Notes under the pieces: generated by a model
The model's database searches: none
Seen by the model: the letters and a program-made list of their open reading frames with translations, nothing else
Told to the model about the DNA's origin: nothing
Made by a program: the position numbers and the translations under genes
Part shown: positions 1 through 12,492 of the stretch, one piece after another
Layout of the letters: every line of letters starts with the position of its first letter
How positions within the stretch are numbered: position 1 is the stretch's first letter
Assembly (NCBI RefSeq): GCF_004664715.2
Contig: NC_051071.1
Location: forward strand, 706,001-770,000
From: Peromyscus leucopus
Taxonomy: Eukaryota; Chordata; Mammalia; Rodentia; Cricetidae
Reading direction: 5' to 3'
Length of the DNA: 64,000 bases

Positions 1-90
1 AGAGCGGGGTGAAGAGAGGAAGAGGAAAAAGGGACAAAAGGGGAGGATGTGGAAAGAGAGAGGAAGAAGGGAAGAGGAGAGGATGCATCT
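1..90. repeat. Purine-rich (AG) low-complexity tract
   Basis: The window opens with an almost uninterrupted A/G run made of gaagag-like units with few pyrimidines. It is low-complexity sequence. The open frame that begins inside it is biased in composition and is not taken as coding. Confidence 0.7.
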
Positions 91-1022
91 CACTGTGACC
101 GGGGAGGGGGTCTCGGTTTTGTGGGCTATGTGCTTCCAGACCCCATGACTTCAGCTGGTGACTGTAGGGCCTGTCGTTGTGCCTCAGTCTTCCCCGGTAT
201 CATTGTGATAGAAAGACAGTGTAACCTGACGGCCATGCTCCTGAATGGTTCTATCATCCATCAGAGGGCACGGAGCACCAAATGCAGCTGAGTAGATGGG
301 AGGGGCCGCAGGCAGGGCTATGGAGCACAGGCTAGACTCTCAGCTTTGGTAACTGTGACAGGGCTAGCCACAACATTCCCCCAGAGAGGACCAAGGGCCC
401 TATGTAGAGGTTGACTGAATGTAGTTCACCTAGCCTTGGGGGTGGCAGAATGGTACCTGGGCAGCTGGAAAGGGAGGGAGACTCACAGGGAGGAGACCTG
501 GGTCCCTGGGAGACAAGGATTTGTGGAAGCCACAGCCCCACCTCTGAGAAGTGGCCTCAGTGAACCCCTGACCTACCTACCCATCTAGGCCCCTGCCTTT
601 CATGGAATCTAATAGGTTGGTTTGTGGACAAATCCTTCTCATTCTCCAACTGTGCCTGAAGGCTAAGATCTAAGATAGGCAGATAGGAAAGAGATATATC
701 TCATATCAAAGGGACCAAGGGGACCCTGGATCCCTACAGACACCTGTCCACCTCAACACTCAATCCCAAAGGAAAACAAAACAAAACACCCCAAATAAAC
801 AAAACCACAGGCACCAGGAGCCTGGCATGGCCCAGTTCTCAACAACACAAGCACCAAGTCTGCCCTCCTGTCCCCTGTCCCTTAGGGCATTGTCCCAGCT
901 GGTCATGCCTGAGATCCTCCAAGGCATCCTTCAGGCATTGGCCCTGTGCCCCCCTCCCCCCGGCCTAAGTCTAGCCTGAGCCTTCCCTGCCTTGGTTTAC
1001 CAAACTGTTGCCCTGGTTCCTA

Positions 1023-1171
1023 TCACTGCAGAGGCCCACTGTCTTTCTTGCCCAGGTCTGTGAGGACGAGAAGGTACATGCCCAAGGGGTAGGTGACATC
1101 TGATCCCCCCTGGTGTGACACATGAGGGCCCTCAACGAAGCACTTGATCCAGTCTCTTGATGAGTGAGGTC
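1023..1171 (-). other. Weak exon-like open frame (possible terminal exon)
   Basis: On the minus strand an AG ending at 1172 is followed by about 48 codons that stay open to a TGA at 1023-1025. The peptide has plausible composition (for example WIKCFVEGPHVSHQGG, then VTYPLGMYLLVLTDLGKK). The frame also stays open upstream of the acceptor, and the acceptor lacks a good polypyrimidine tract, so this may be chance. I recognise no protein family. If real it would be the last coding exon of a minus-strand gene whose earlier exons lie at higher coordinates, but I found no convincing partner exon. Confidence 0.15.
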
Positions 1172-1799
1172 CTGGTTTGTAGGGTCTGTGGCTCCCAATC
1201 ACTGCCCCCCAACCCACCATGTCCCACCCCAGTGTTCTTACTCTTCTCTCGGCCACTTGAGGTGTCCCTACCCCCAGGCTGGCCAGTGTCTCTATAAAGC
1301 TGACCAGAGCCCATGAAACTTTACCATCCCTGGGTCAGGGGAGCACTCAGGGGTCTCACACAGACCTGGCATTGGGCTTAAAAATTGTCTCTGGAGAAAT
1401 GGGGCTCCCAGCTGAGGGAACTTCCCACCTGCTCATCGAAGGCCCCCAAAACTGCAATCACAGTGGGACTTAAGAGCTCTAGGGAGGAAGTGGGCCCTGT
1501 CTGCTCATGTGGAGCCATCTCCTCCGTGCACAGACCTCCACAGGCCTGCTTGGCCTGCTCCAGCGACAGAAGCAGCCCGGAGCCCAGCCAGCCCAGCCCC
1601 AGATGGTGTCCAGAAGCCTCAAATGTACATTTGCTGAGTCCAAGCAGCCAAGAGTGGCCTGCAGAGTCTCCTCCCAGCCTTTGTCTTCTGCCTAGGTGGC
1701 AGAAGCATCAGGTGACACCAAGTCAGCCACCACAGGCTCTGACCGCCAACGCCTACCTAGTTTACTGCTGGAACACAGAGACCCGGGGCCATGCTCAGT

Positions 1800-1895
1800 G
1801 TGTGTCGGGGTGCTCTACACCTCAGTTTACCCATCCATAAAATGAGAACGAAAACACCCACTCAGGATGTTAGGATCAAGCAGACAGACAGCATG
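1800..1895 (+). repeat. MIR SINE fragment
   Basis: It contains the diagnostic MIR stretch cctcagtttacccatccat followed by aaaatgagaac and a diverged tail. This is an ancient tRNA-derived SINE shared by mammals, in sense orientation. Confidence 0.6.
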
Positions 1896-4604
1896 CTGGC
1901 TTACAGCTGGCATCAGTACCCTAGGCTGCAGGGAGGAGCCTTTATGGTTGGCCCTGCCCATGTTCCAAAAGATCTGGCCAGAGATCATCCACCAAGGGAC
2001 ACCCTGAGCCTATGCTTTGCAGGACTGTTGAGACTGCCTGGAGGTGGCAGCATTCTCCACGATCATACTACCAGGAACTTCAGGGCGGGGACTTGGTTAG
2101 AAACAGGTGGTTTCAGATGAAGTTACCCTCCGTCTTTTTGGATGTTGCATTAGAATGGGCCCGGTGGAGTAGGTGGTCATGCCAGATTAAAGTGAGTCCT
2201 CTACCTGGTACCTGGGGTCGACCGAGAACAAGACGCACAGAAAAGGAGGGCATAGGACTGAGGCGGGAGCCATTTAGCCACAGCAGAGGCTGGAAGAAGC
2301 AGGAGGGACTCTGCCTTGGGAGCCCTGACTCCTGGCCTTCAAACCCTAGGAGAACAGTTTCTGTCCTAGTTCGTTATGGCAGCCATGAACATGGTGACAC
2401 CCTGAAGGTTTCTCTTCTGGGAAAGTGCCTTCACACACCCACATTGTGGCATTTGTGATTTCACACACCTAAGAAGCAAGAAGCTCCGTGAAACCAGCAG
2501 CATGTTGACAGTCACACCTTTCAGCATCCTTCCAGGCTTCACCTCTAACCTCAGCTTAGAGGATGACCCTCACACCGTCCATGTCGCAGATGTGCAACCC
2601 AAGGTTTGGCCCAGCCAGGGAACCAGCAGCAGGGGACTCTAAGTCAGGTGGCAGGAGTCTGGTCGCTCACCCTGAGCACATTTTCCTTCTATCTTTGTGC
2701 CGCCTGGAAGTACCTGTTCCTTCCTGTAAGTAGCTGTTCTTCCACAGTAGGGCAAAGAGGGTCAGAAAGCCCCGGAGCCCTAAAATAAGCTGCTCCTGCT
2801 GACGTCTCCAGAGACAGCCGTCAGTGTCCCTAGTCAAGTTATGTATTTCATTGGTTAACATAAAGAGACCCAGGGTGACCTCAGAGTGGCCAGGGCCATA
2901 GCCACAGGGGCGCCACGAAGCTCCATGCTAGCACAGGAGTGCTTGTCATGGCCTGCAATGAACCAAGGCTAGAGTTCAACACTTGGGGCCCACGGGCTTT
3001 CAAATCCCATGTTGTCACTCAACTCCCATGTCTTGCTCAGACCTCAGGGACACATTCACAAAGGGTCAGTGCGGAGGCCAGGTCACAATCAGCCGTTGGT
3101 CTCATCTGGGCAATCTTGACAGTTTGGCAGAGCCGCGGGGTGCTGAGTGCCAGTCTCCAACAGCTCCCTGGCAGGGTCCTGCCACAGCCCAACCCCAAAC
3201 AAGCCAGAAGAAAGAGGAAGGTGGAATACTATTCTTAGATACAATTGTGGCAAAGCCTGGCTCTACCCACCACAGCCGACTCCCAAAGTCCATACCCCCC
3301 TCTGTCCAGAGCACCCTTACCTGCGCTCTGCTCTCCGGAGAACCTCCTCCCAGGCCCAGGGACGCAGGTGTCAGGTGGCCACTTCTGGCTCAGCTCCTTG
3401 CTGACTGGCCTACACAGGCCGTCTGTCTCCAGCTGGCCTGGACAGGCAGGGGCCGCCCACAGCTGGCTGGCTGACTGTTCAGTCCTGCCACCGCCCCCTG
3501 TTTCCTGCCCCACTTCCTCCCTGAGCCTAGGGGCCTGGAGACCCAAGGCGGGCCGCGCGCTGCAAGGACTCCACTGGTCAGTTGATCATTAGCTCCTTGT
3601 GGACCAGAGCCAGGCCCTGGCCCTGCCTGCCCACTGCGAGCCCTGTGCTCTGTGGTGAAGGCTGCGGACACCCTCAGTGCTGAGATTGGGGAAGTCCACG
3701 GGAGGCGGGCCCTCAGGCCCCACTAACCCCAGCCCTGTTCTCTGTTCCCTTTTCCCATATACACACGTGCATACACATGTATGCCGACATATGGGTGGCC
3801 TTAGAGACATGTATGGGTACACAGCCCTCTCGCACATTTCTGCATGCATACACACAAAACACACAGGTGTTGCTTCTCTCTCTGTCCCTGGCATCATCTC
3901 AGCCCATTGATTTCAAACGGGAGCCTTCTGGAAGGGGCCAGTCTCCTTCTCAGCTTGCAAGTACCACACATCCTTGGAGTCGGCCTGTGTGTGTGTGTGG
4001 GGGGGAACGACACTTTACTTTCCCACAGGCTGTAGCCTGATTGAGAACTTCCCCATGGCCCAGACTGAGGCCTGCCTCTTGTTCTCCCTTGCAGTGCCCA
4101 CCCTGAAAGACGGGGCTGGACTGCCCCCCCTCCCCACTCACTAGGTGCTGTAGCTATCTCTCCTCCCTGCCTGTCTCCATTTGTGAGGCGTTCTGAGGGT
4201 GTAGGTGCGCTGTGCTTCACCTCTCTCTCCAGAGAATGCAGACCCCCAGGAGGCTAAGCGTCCAGCAGGCCTGTTTTTCTGAAAGCTGTGTCGATTGAGG
4301 CCCCTGCAAGCCCACACCCATACATGGGTCTGGAGGCATTTCCTCTCCCGGCTATTGTCTCCACTGAGCCCAAACCAGTATCCTGTTTGTCTCAGAAGCC
4401 GCTCTCTTGGCCCAAGGCCAGGGGGATTTTCTGAGAGTTTCCCCCAGTGTGTGTAGGGGCCATCCAGCAGGGCGAGACCTCTCTGATCCGGGGCTCATCA
4501 GCAGGATCCTCCTGAAGTTGTGGGGTACAAAACAGACACACACAGCTCTGACTTCCAGAGGCCCACTCAAACCCCAGCCTGCCTCACTTGGGTCCCTCTA
4601 GAAG

Positions 4605-4660
4605 GGCCTGTCACCTTCCTGGGCCTCAGTTTCCCCTTTGCAAAAGGTAGAGTTGGGAGG
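4605..4660 (+). repeat. MIR SINE scrap
   Basis: A short match to the MIR core (gggcctcagtttcccctttg) in sense orientation. Flanking similarity is too eroded to extend it. Confidence 0.4.
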
Positions 4661-6554
4661 CATCCAGCTCCCACAGTTCTGATCGACGACACAGCTGGGC
4701 TGGAGTATGTTCAAGCTGTCATTGCTATGACGCTGACCCCTTGGGTACATCATGCCATGGGACTCCTTGACAGCCCAATGAAACTGTCATCCCTGTGACC
4801 CCAACAGGCTTGATATCAAATAGACTTAGAGAGGTATTTTCCCAGGGTCTCTCCACTCAGGCAAGTACCGGAACCAGGGTCCTCGCTCCCTTATCTTAAC
4901 CCTCACTCTTTGGTAACTGGGTCTAGACAGAGGCAGCAGGCCCTATTCCTAGGGACCCCAAGAATCAGACCCTACCTTGAGAGATGAGGTCTCCAGACCA
5001 TCACAGCCTCATGCTTTAAGCACCAAGCCAAAAAGCAGTGGCCCCACTTCCCCGCTTCAGCACATAACTCCACAGGGGCTGCTGAGACGCACTGGGGGTG
5101 TGAGTGACCAGTGGCCAGTTGCTCTTCACCCCACCCCACCTCTCGTCCCTGCTCCTCACCTTTCCCCGCCTGCTCCAGGAGGGGAAGCCATGGTTGGAGC
5201 TACATAGAAGATGTAATCCTCCTCAGGGAGGACTCACTGACAGAAGCTAGCCTTCTGAGGCAGGTGCTCCCTGCCCGCCATTCAGGCTGCTCAGGATCCA
5301 GGCCATCGAGGCCAGAGGCACACATTTAATGAAATCATGGGCACAACTACTAGTCTGGATTGCCCTGTGATTATGAAATGCGAGAACAGGATGCATCTAA
5401 GACAAGGGGTAGAGCCACCCCTGGGAGACCATGGTGCTATTATACCACAACAGGAACAAAGGAACGTTCCTGGCCTGGCCCTCTCAAGAGACTGTAGGCT
5501 TTGAGCTGGTAGCCAGCACCCTTGTTCTCCCCAAATATACCCTGAGGCTCTGATTCAACCCCTCTGCATAGTGTCCCCTTGTGTGGCACACTCAACGTCT
5601 TCTTAGGAGACAAGTGTGCCATTGTGGGGACCCTCTGCTCCAGGCCCTACCTATGGGAGAGTCCACATCCTGCCCACCAGGATCCAGCTGTGGCTTGAAG
5701 CCCCATAGCCATGGTGGCCCACTGTACCCACTCTGACACCAGGATACCATGACTGACTTGGACAATGATGAGAAGGCCTCAGAGGGCGGGCAAGGAGGAC
5801 TTACTGGAAGTGGAAGATCCTGAGACAAATTCTCTTTGGAAACTAAGCAAAGATGGATCGTGAAGGATCTCCAAGGGGACAGGAGAGCTCCGAAAAGCAC
5901 TTAAGCCCAGGTGTGTCCCAGAGGGCTGAGCCTCTGGAAGCCACTCACTCCCTACCTAACACAGACAGCTAAGAGAGGCCAGGCATCCTGCCCTGCGGGT
6001 AATCTGCACCAGACTGTATAAATATTGAGCTCAGGAGAGTACAAGCCTCCAGCAGAGCCTTAAGATCATTCTAGAATATGAAGACAAGCATACTTTAAGG
6101 CCCAGAGAAGAAATGTGTTTAGCTTTGTCGACCATCAGGCCTGATGTGACTCTGCCATCATAATGGGGCCATCAGGGAAGAAGCTTGGTAGGCATGGCTA
6201 CCCTCCACCACCACTTTACACAGCAGGGGACCAGGTCTGGCCTAGGAGTATGGTCTGAGGACTGCTCTGTTGAGGCCTGGAGGTAGCTTGGGTCATACTG
6301 GCCTGAATACCAGTGGCTCACCCCTGTGATAGACTGTACATGCAAAGGCTCAACATGGGGAAAATACCTGCTAGGGTATAGGATGGGTGCTAAGAGATGG
6401 TGGGAGCGGCTGACTTGGAATCCAGGAACACAGAACTTCCTCTGCTCCACGTGGGGTGGAAGCAGTCACACCAAGAAGAAAGACAGTAAAGCATTGGTTC
6501 TCTCATGGGCAATGGGCATGTCTCCGAAGGACAAGGCAGCAGCTGACATCCTTT

Positions 6555-6600
6555 AGGATTGCACATGGGGAAACTGAGGCTTGTAGAGAGAGCCATCCTC
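6555..6600 (-). repeat. MIR SINE scrap
   Basis: The motif gggaaactgaggcttgtaga is the reverse complement of the MIR core. It is short and diverged. Confidence 0.4.
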
Positions 6601-9359
6601 AGCCTCTTGCACAGGAAAGAGGGCTTTCAATGTGTTTTCATTTCAAGGGTAATTCTTAGAGCTCAGCCCTGTCCATAGACAGGTACAGCCTTGGGGATGT
6701 ACCCTAGTCTCCGATCCTCCCCATGTCAAAGCTGCCTAACCCCGAAACCAGCTTGTAACTCAGCAGAATGTCCTATATCTCAACAGAAAGGCAGACTCCA
6801 AGCACACCTCTCAGGCAAGCTCATCCCTGACTCTCATCTACCCTTGAAGGGCAGGCTGGTGGGTCTTGAGTGCCCTTTGCTGGGTGGTATCCTCTGCACA
6901 GCTAAGAACCCAACCCGTCCCTCCATGTCTGCTTGTACGCTACTAGGTAGGGCAGCATTTGTCTGGTGCTGGAGAGCAGCTGCTGTGTGCACACATGGGT
7001 AGGTCTAGAACCCCGTGCGCCCAATAGGTGCGGGTCTGTTTGTTATTGTTGGCTCTGGCCACTGGAGCCAGCCCCGAGTAAAAATGCACTCCAGCCCTGG
7101 ACTGCAGGAGCTGCTTTTTGCAAAACAAAGGAAGGGGGAAATGGGCCACTCTCAGGTAACTGAGGGCCACTCAGACCAGATGGACAGACAGACAGGCCAC
7201 CCAGGCGGAGGCTCCCAGGAAGCAGGAAGCAGTTCCCTTGCCTCTGAGAGTCTGAAGACACCTGCTCCCGGGAAAGGGCTGCCTCTGTGTTGCCCCAGAC
7301 TTAGGGTAGTGATACTGGCCGGTGATGTCCAGTGGTGTCCAGCATCACCCTCCAGCCTGGGAAGTCTCTGACACTGCAGCTTACAAAGTCCACAATCACT
7401 TCTCTCCCTTGGGTGAGCCTCAGTAGGCCGGATTCTAGATGTGTCACAGTGAATCTCCTGAACGGGGCTCTCCATCTTGGGCAAGGGAGTCAGAAGAAGG
7501 GTGTGGGGCCTCACACCCCATAAGAAGACAAGTACACAGGGAAAAAAAAACTGGCTTCAGAGCCCTTCTTCTCCCTGGGTGCCCAGGCTGCCATGCCAGG
7601 GCCATGCCCCCATCCAGCCTGGCAGCAAGAAAAACTCCAGCAGCTCATCCTTCAACAGTGAAGAGTGGAGATCTCACAGAATAAGGTCCCAGTGCTGGGA
7701 AGGGCCAGGTCTTTGGACAGTCTGGCCTATGGATCCTGAGTGCACAGAGGACTGAGTAGAAAGTTCTAGACTGGGACCATGTAGGTACTTCATAGCTGCC
7801 ACTTTTCCAGAGAGTTTAGGAAAGTCTTGTCCCAGTTCGTATATGATGCCAGGATACTAGGCCCCAAGCCCCATGGGCTCTCACTTCCTAGAGACCCTGT
7901 GCACCTGACTCGGGGTGCATGCAGGCCTTGCCTGGAATTCCTGGCATTTCCTAGAGCCCAGTCACCCCTGGGATGATCCTGGCCATGGCCTATGCAAACA
8001 TTAACCAGTCTAAGCACACACTTCCCGGCGGACCTTTGAGAGGAACAAAGTTGTATCAGCTGAGACCTCCTTCTGGAAACTGAGGCTCCCAGGCCACATC
8101 ACTGCCCTCTAAGGTGGGCAGGACGACTTGAGGTGGGGATTTCTGCAGCCCCGCCCCTCAGTGTCAGCCTCAGGCTTAATGGGGGTGTGAGGGCAATGGC
8201 CTGAGGCCACACTGGCTGTTCCGGAGGCACAGCCTCACATACTCTCTCAACCACTTTCTGTTTCTCCACTCCTAGCCAGACCTCAAGTCCTGTCAATGCA
8301 CCAGCCTCGCCACACACCCCAAGCGCTTTCACTTCAGTCAGGAGCCCAGTGCCAGCTGTGGGTGCCAAAGGTCCGCTTCCTGGTCTCTCCAGCCAAGCAC
8401 ACCGCATGTACCCAGTCCTCCTTTGGTCCTGCTCTGGTGACAGCTAGATGGGAGGGGATTACTTATCTGGAGCCCAGAGCCAGGCTCGGCTCCTATGTTC
8501 TCTCCTGCCTCCTGGGGGGCATCATGATGGGGTGTGCCGCTGCAGAGACAGAGACCAGAGTGGCATCTGCCAGCAGGCCCTCCCTACATGCTCTGAACAG
8601 CAAGCCCCAAGGTGACAGCCACACCTGCACCCTTCACAACCCGGGAGCCCAGCTGTGGTGTTTCCCGAGTGATGTAATGGAGGCGTGGCCAGAGGGACCA
8701 CGGCTTTGATGCCAAGCCAGGTGTGTACTGTGGAGTTGCCTCTCATCTGCCACAGGAAGGGACATGCCCTTCAGCTCTGTAGAGCACTGTTCATACACAA
8801 AAGACAACCTGAAGACAGACACCTGTCTCCCGCTATTCACCCCCACACACAGCTCTCTTCAGAGGTGACTGAGGAAGGACAGGTTCTGGAGTCAATAGCT
8901 CAGGTGAGTTCTCTGGGTAGCTATTTCAAATTCAGCCTCCACATCTGCCCGGCTCGGTATCTGCTAGGCATGAAGGAGGGGGCACAAAGGAAGCCATTAT
9001 CACTACTGTCATGATATTTCAGCAGGGGCGAGAGTGGAGGAGATGGACCAGTGCTGAGCATCAGAGATGTGGCTGGGCCACATAGCCTGGACCACCCACC
9101 GGAGCTCACAGTCAAGTGGCAATGATAGCCACAGGGGCCCAGGCAAACAAAACAGCTCCACCCCCAGGGCTGGGACAGGGCAGGCAATAGATGGGTGGAA
9201 AGTGGCCTGGATGAGGTGCCCAGACAGCTGTGGCTCATGAAATGTGACTGCATACATTTCCTGGAAGGGTGGGAAATATACAGATGGTCAGGGAGTGGCT
9301 GGTAGTGCCAAGAGATCAGACAGTACAACTGATGGACTGATCAATCAACCATGGATGGG

Positions 9360-9428
9360 TAGATAAGCAGATAGGTAGATAGATGAATGAATGAATGAAT
9401 GAATGAATGAATGAATGAATGCATGCAT
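9360..9428. repeat. (GATA)/(GAAT) tetranucleotide microsatellite
   Basis: A short GATA run (about 9371-9381) passes directly into about eleven perfect GAAT/ATGA units and ends in gcatgcatgg. It is a compound tetranucleotide tract likely to be length-polymorphic. Confidence 0.9.
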
Positions 9429-9624
9429 GGTGGCTCAACAGGTCCCCACCGTGATATGACTATGCCAAGAGGACACAGGCACTAACTAAAAGAGGTCCCA
9501 ATGGACGCAGCTAGAACAATTTGAACAAGAAAATGAAGCATCAGTGGATGGTAACTCAATGTGTGATATCTGTTCTTGGTTGTCAGCTCACTACATCTGT
9601 AATTAACTAAAACCCAAGTGGCTA

Positions 9625-9945
9625 AGCACACCTGTGAGGGATTTTTTTTTCTTAATTAAAACATTTGAAGTGGGAATATCTATTTTTAATCTGGGAAGAC
9701 CCACTTTTAATCTGGGCCACACCTTCTGCTGGAAGCCTCTGAAAAGGACATGGAAGAAGGAAGCTTTCTTTGTCTGCTCTTGCTCACTCTGGCAAGCCCA
9801 TTCCATCACTGGAACTGGAGCCTACCTCTTTGGGATTCCAACATATACTGAAAACCAGTTGAGACATCCAACCTCGTGGACTGGAAAACTGCCTCCAGAC
9901 GTTGTTGGACTAGCTGAACCACAGATGGCAAAATTCTAATAAATC

Positions 9946-9985
<40 letters not shown>

Positions 9986-10036
9986 GAAAAATTATATTCA
10001 TTCTATCAGTTCTTTAAAGAACCCTGACTAATATAC
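9625..10036 (+). repeat. ERVL-type LTR (MLT2/MT2-like), sense
   Basis: The segment carries features I recall from ERVL LTRs: paired tttttaatctggg/ttttaatctgggcc motifs, ccacaccttctgctgga, an AATAAA near 9938, and the 3' end agaaccctgactaata. A (TA)n tract at 9949-9982 interrupts the 3' part. The 101-codon open frame across it is LTR sequence, not a gene. The 5' part is missing or too diverged to see. The subfamily is uncertain. Confidence 0.6.
9949..9982. repeat. (TA)n microsatellite
   Basis: About 17 uninterrupted TA units lie just downstream of the AATAAA of the surrounding LTR fragment. Confidence 0.95.
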
Positions 10037-10094
10037 AAGGTGTGAGATAATGTCCCTAAATCCAACCTGGTATGAACAAGGCTAGCTAGCTAAG

Positions 10095-10586
10095 TGTGGT
10101 GCTTTGAATGAGAATGGCCTCTATAGGCTTAAATATTGGATTTGTTGTTGTTGTTTGAGACAGGGTTTTTCTTTGTAGCCCTGGCTGTCCTGGAACTCTT
10201 TAGTCGAGGCTGGTCTCCAACTCGGAGATCTGCCAGCTTCTGCCTACCAAGTGCTGGGACTAAAGGTGTGCATGACCGCCTCCTGGCCATAGGCTTATAT
10301 GGTAGACTGTTAGGAAGGCTCAGGAAGTATGGCCTTGGTGTGTCACAGGGTAGGAGGTTTCAAAAGCCCACACCAAGCCCGGTGTCAAGCTGTCCCTGCC
10401 GTGGATCAGGATGTAGGCTCTCAGCTACTGCTCCAGTGCCACACCTGCCTGTTTGCCCCCATGTTCCCTGCCATGATTGTCATTGACTTACTCTCTGATT
10501 CTGTAAGCAAGCCCCTCATTAAATGCTTTCATTTGGAATTTGCCTTGGTCATGTTTCTTAACAGCAATAGAAAAGTTACTAAGACA
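10095..10586 (+). repeat. MT-type MaLR LTR with an internal B1
   Basis: The LTR starts tgtggtgctttgaatgagaa and ends gttactaagaca (TG...CA). It contains the family's conserved blocks: ggtttcaaaagcccaca, tggatcaggatgtag, and a 3' segment with ccttggtcatg and cagcaatagaaa. I recall this structure from rodent MT/ORR1 LTRs of the ERVL-MaLR class. An antisense B1 (10137-10290) splits the 5' region. Its 3' end abuts a second LTR in the opposite orientation one base later. Confidence 0.75.
10137..10290 (-). repeat. B1 SINE inside the MT LTR
   Basis: The minus-strand B1 reads on the plus strand as gagacagggtttttctttg, then ctggctgtcctggaactc and gtgctgggactaaaggtgtg. The LTR sequence taggctta is seen on both sides (near 10126 and 10291), consistent with insertion and a partial target-site duplication. 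Confidence 0.8.
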
Positions 10587-10587
10587 G

Positions 10588-11029
10588 TGTCTTAGGGTTT
10601 CTATTGCTGTGAAAAGACACCATGACCACGGCAACTCTAATAAAGAAAATATTTAATTGAGGGTAGCTGGCTTACAGTTTCAGCGGTTCAGTCCATTATG
10701 ATCATGAAGGGGAGCATGGCAGCGTGCAAGAAGACCTGGTGCTGGAGCTGAGAGAGCTACATCCTGCAGGCATCAGGAAGTCAACGACTTTCACACTGAC
10801 GGAAGCTTGAGAAAAAGACCTCAAAGCCCAGCCCCACAGTGACACACTTCCAACAGAAGGTGTGGCCAAGATTAAAGGTGTGCCCTCCAGCATCAAGGTC
10901 TGGATTAAAGGCATGTGTCATCCATCCAGCCTCCTCCAACAAGACCACACTTCCTCCAACAAGGTCACACCTCCTAATAGTGCCATTCCTTATGAGCTTA
11001 TGGGGGTCAAATACATCCAAACTACCACA
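10588..11029 (-). repeat. MT-type MaLR LTR, antisense
   Basis: The segment begins tgtcttagggtttctattgc and ends aactaccaca, the inverted ends of an MT/ORR1-like LTR. Internal blocks acaccatgaccacggcaact and gtgacacacttccaacag match the same family. A region at about 10860-10925 has two attaaaggtgtg/attaaaggcatg units that may be a small internal duplication or SINE scrap. Confidence 0.75.
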
Positions 11030-12350
11030 GACAGTAAGTAAATGGGGGAGAACAGGCACCTGCCACCCAGTGCACTCCACAAAGGTATGTTACCCCCCTT
11101 CCCCGTCTGCAAGAGACCCCTAAGTTATTCCCTAAGTGCACCACTCATGGTGGCCTCCCCAGGACAGTGTAGAGATCAGAGCAGCCTTACCACACAGACT
11201 CACAGCCAACAAAGCAAGGGGCCAAGGTCAGTACCAAAGCAGGATCTTGGGAACTCGTCACCCAATCTTACAAACCCACTGTGTATGTGAAACAGGGCAG
11301 GGGGACAAGTGGGGACAAGTTCTCTCTGCTCTGCAGTTAGAGAAGGCTTTTAGGACTCAATTCAGTGACTCTTGAGCAGGGTCCTGGAGGCTGCGTGGGT
11401 GTCAAGAGTGCTGGGCGGTGTGAGACTCAAGGTGGACAAGTTCTGAGCGGACCTGACAGAGGAGAGAGGCTGAGGTAAGCCCATGCCATGATGAGAAACA
11501 TCTGCAATGGCTGCCCAGTCCTCCTTGTCCCCCTGAGGGAAGGACTGTGGTCCTGTGGGTCACAGTGGGGACAAAAAACTAACAGACCTCACCAGACACC
11601 TACATTTGAGCAACTGTAGTCCCATCCCTGTCTACGACCTTAAAACTTGACATGATGTTGTCTGACCCCAAGACCCTCTTTGTCACCGCCAAGGTTAGAT
11701 CAGCAGCACTGACATCTGTCACCACATCCTTGGCAGGCAGCCAAGATCCTTGTGCCACTAGGTCACCAACACTTGCAATCACAATTGCATTCACCTTTGG
11801 CCAGCAGTCTTATTCCCTGGGCACTCATTTTCAGATTGCTGCCTCTGGTGTGGGGACAGGTGCCCACCCAGCTGTTTACAACACCAGCACCTTGGAAATA
11901 GCCTGGTGTCAGATAAGTCACACCCCCTCCCGCACTGCATAGCAAGTGCAATGATAAAGAACCAGGGCTCTCCGGCATGCCTTCGAGGTATGCTCTGGAG
12001 ACACATCAGGCAGGAAGTGAGGCAGGAGCAGCCACATGCCACCTGGGCACTGGAGCACACTCCTCTCCTCTGCGGGTGAAAAGAGACCAGGAACCTAGGA
12101 TGCAGAGCCTGGGGCCAGCAGAGCGGGTGTCACAGGGGAGCTCAGGGGACTTTGGAGTGAAACCATCTGATGACATTGTGGAGATGGGTGTGGCACCCTG
12201 GTGTTCTCAGAAGACACTGACCATCATAGCACAAAGAGTGGACCTTGGTGGACATACAGATCAAGAGGACAGGGGGGCACCACAGGACATGTAGAAAAAA
12301 CAAACAATCCAATGGGTTACAAATACATGGTGGATCTTGTTAAAACTGAA
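11030..12350. other. Unique DNA without recognised genes
   Basis: No repeat family is clear here. A 65-codon minus-strand frame at 11600-11794 reads like ordinary protein but has no ATG and no splice support, and its stop is reached on both sides. The C/A-rich segment at 11090-11300 holds nothing identifiable. Confidence 0.4.
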
Positions 12351-12356
12351 AGGGGG

Positions 12357-12492
12357 AACTGGGTGTGGCAGTGCATGCCTTTAATCCCACAGTTTGGGAG
12401 GCAGAGGCGGGCGGATCCCTGTGAGTTCAAAGCCAGCCTGGTCTAAAGAGAGAGTTCCAGGACAGCTAGGGATATAACATAGAGAGACCTTG
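12357..12492 (+). repeat. B1 SINE
   Basis: The copy contains ctgggtgtggcagtgcatgc, then tttaatcccacagtttggg and agccagcctggtctaaag. The tail is G-rich (12493-12512) instead of A-rich, which suggests later rearrangement of the 3' end. Confidence 0.85.

Larger units (their letters stand above)
91..9359. other. Unique, SINE-poor intergenic (or intronic) DNA
   Basis: I see no B1, B2, B3, L1 or LTR signature anywhere in these 9.3 kb, although such elements occur every 1-2 kb over much of the rest of the window. There are only short MIR scraps (1800-1895, 4605-4660, 6555-6600) and one weak exon-like frame at 1023-1171. Composition is moderately GC-rich. Open frames on both strands are short and overlap in several frames without splice-site support, so I call no gene. 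The lack of young SINEs could reflect constraint or chance. Confidence 0.5.

Noticed and set aside
9634..9939. 101-codon frame near 9.7 kb
   Set aside because: It lies wholly within an ERVL-type LTR fragment.
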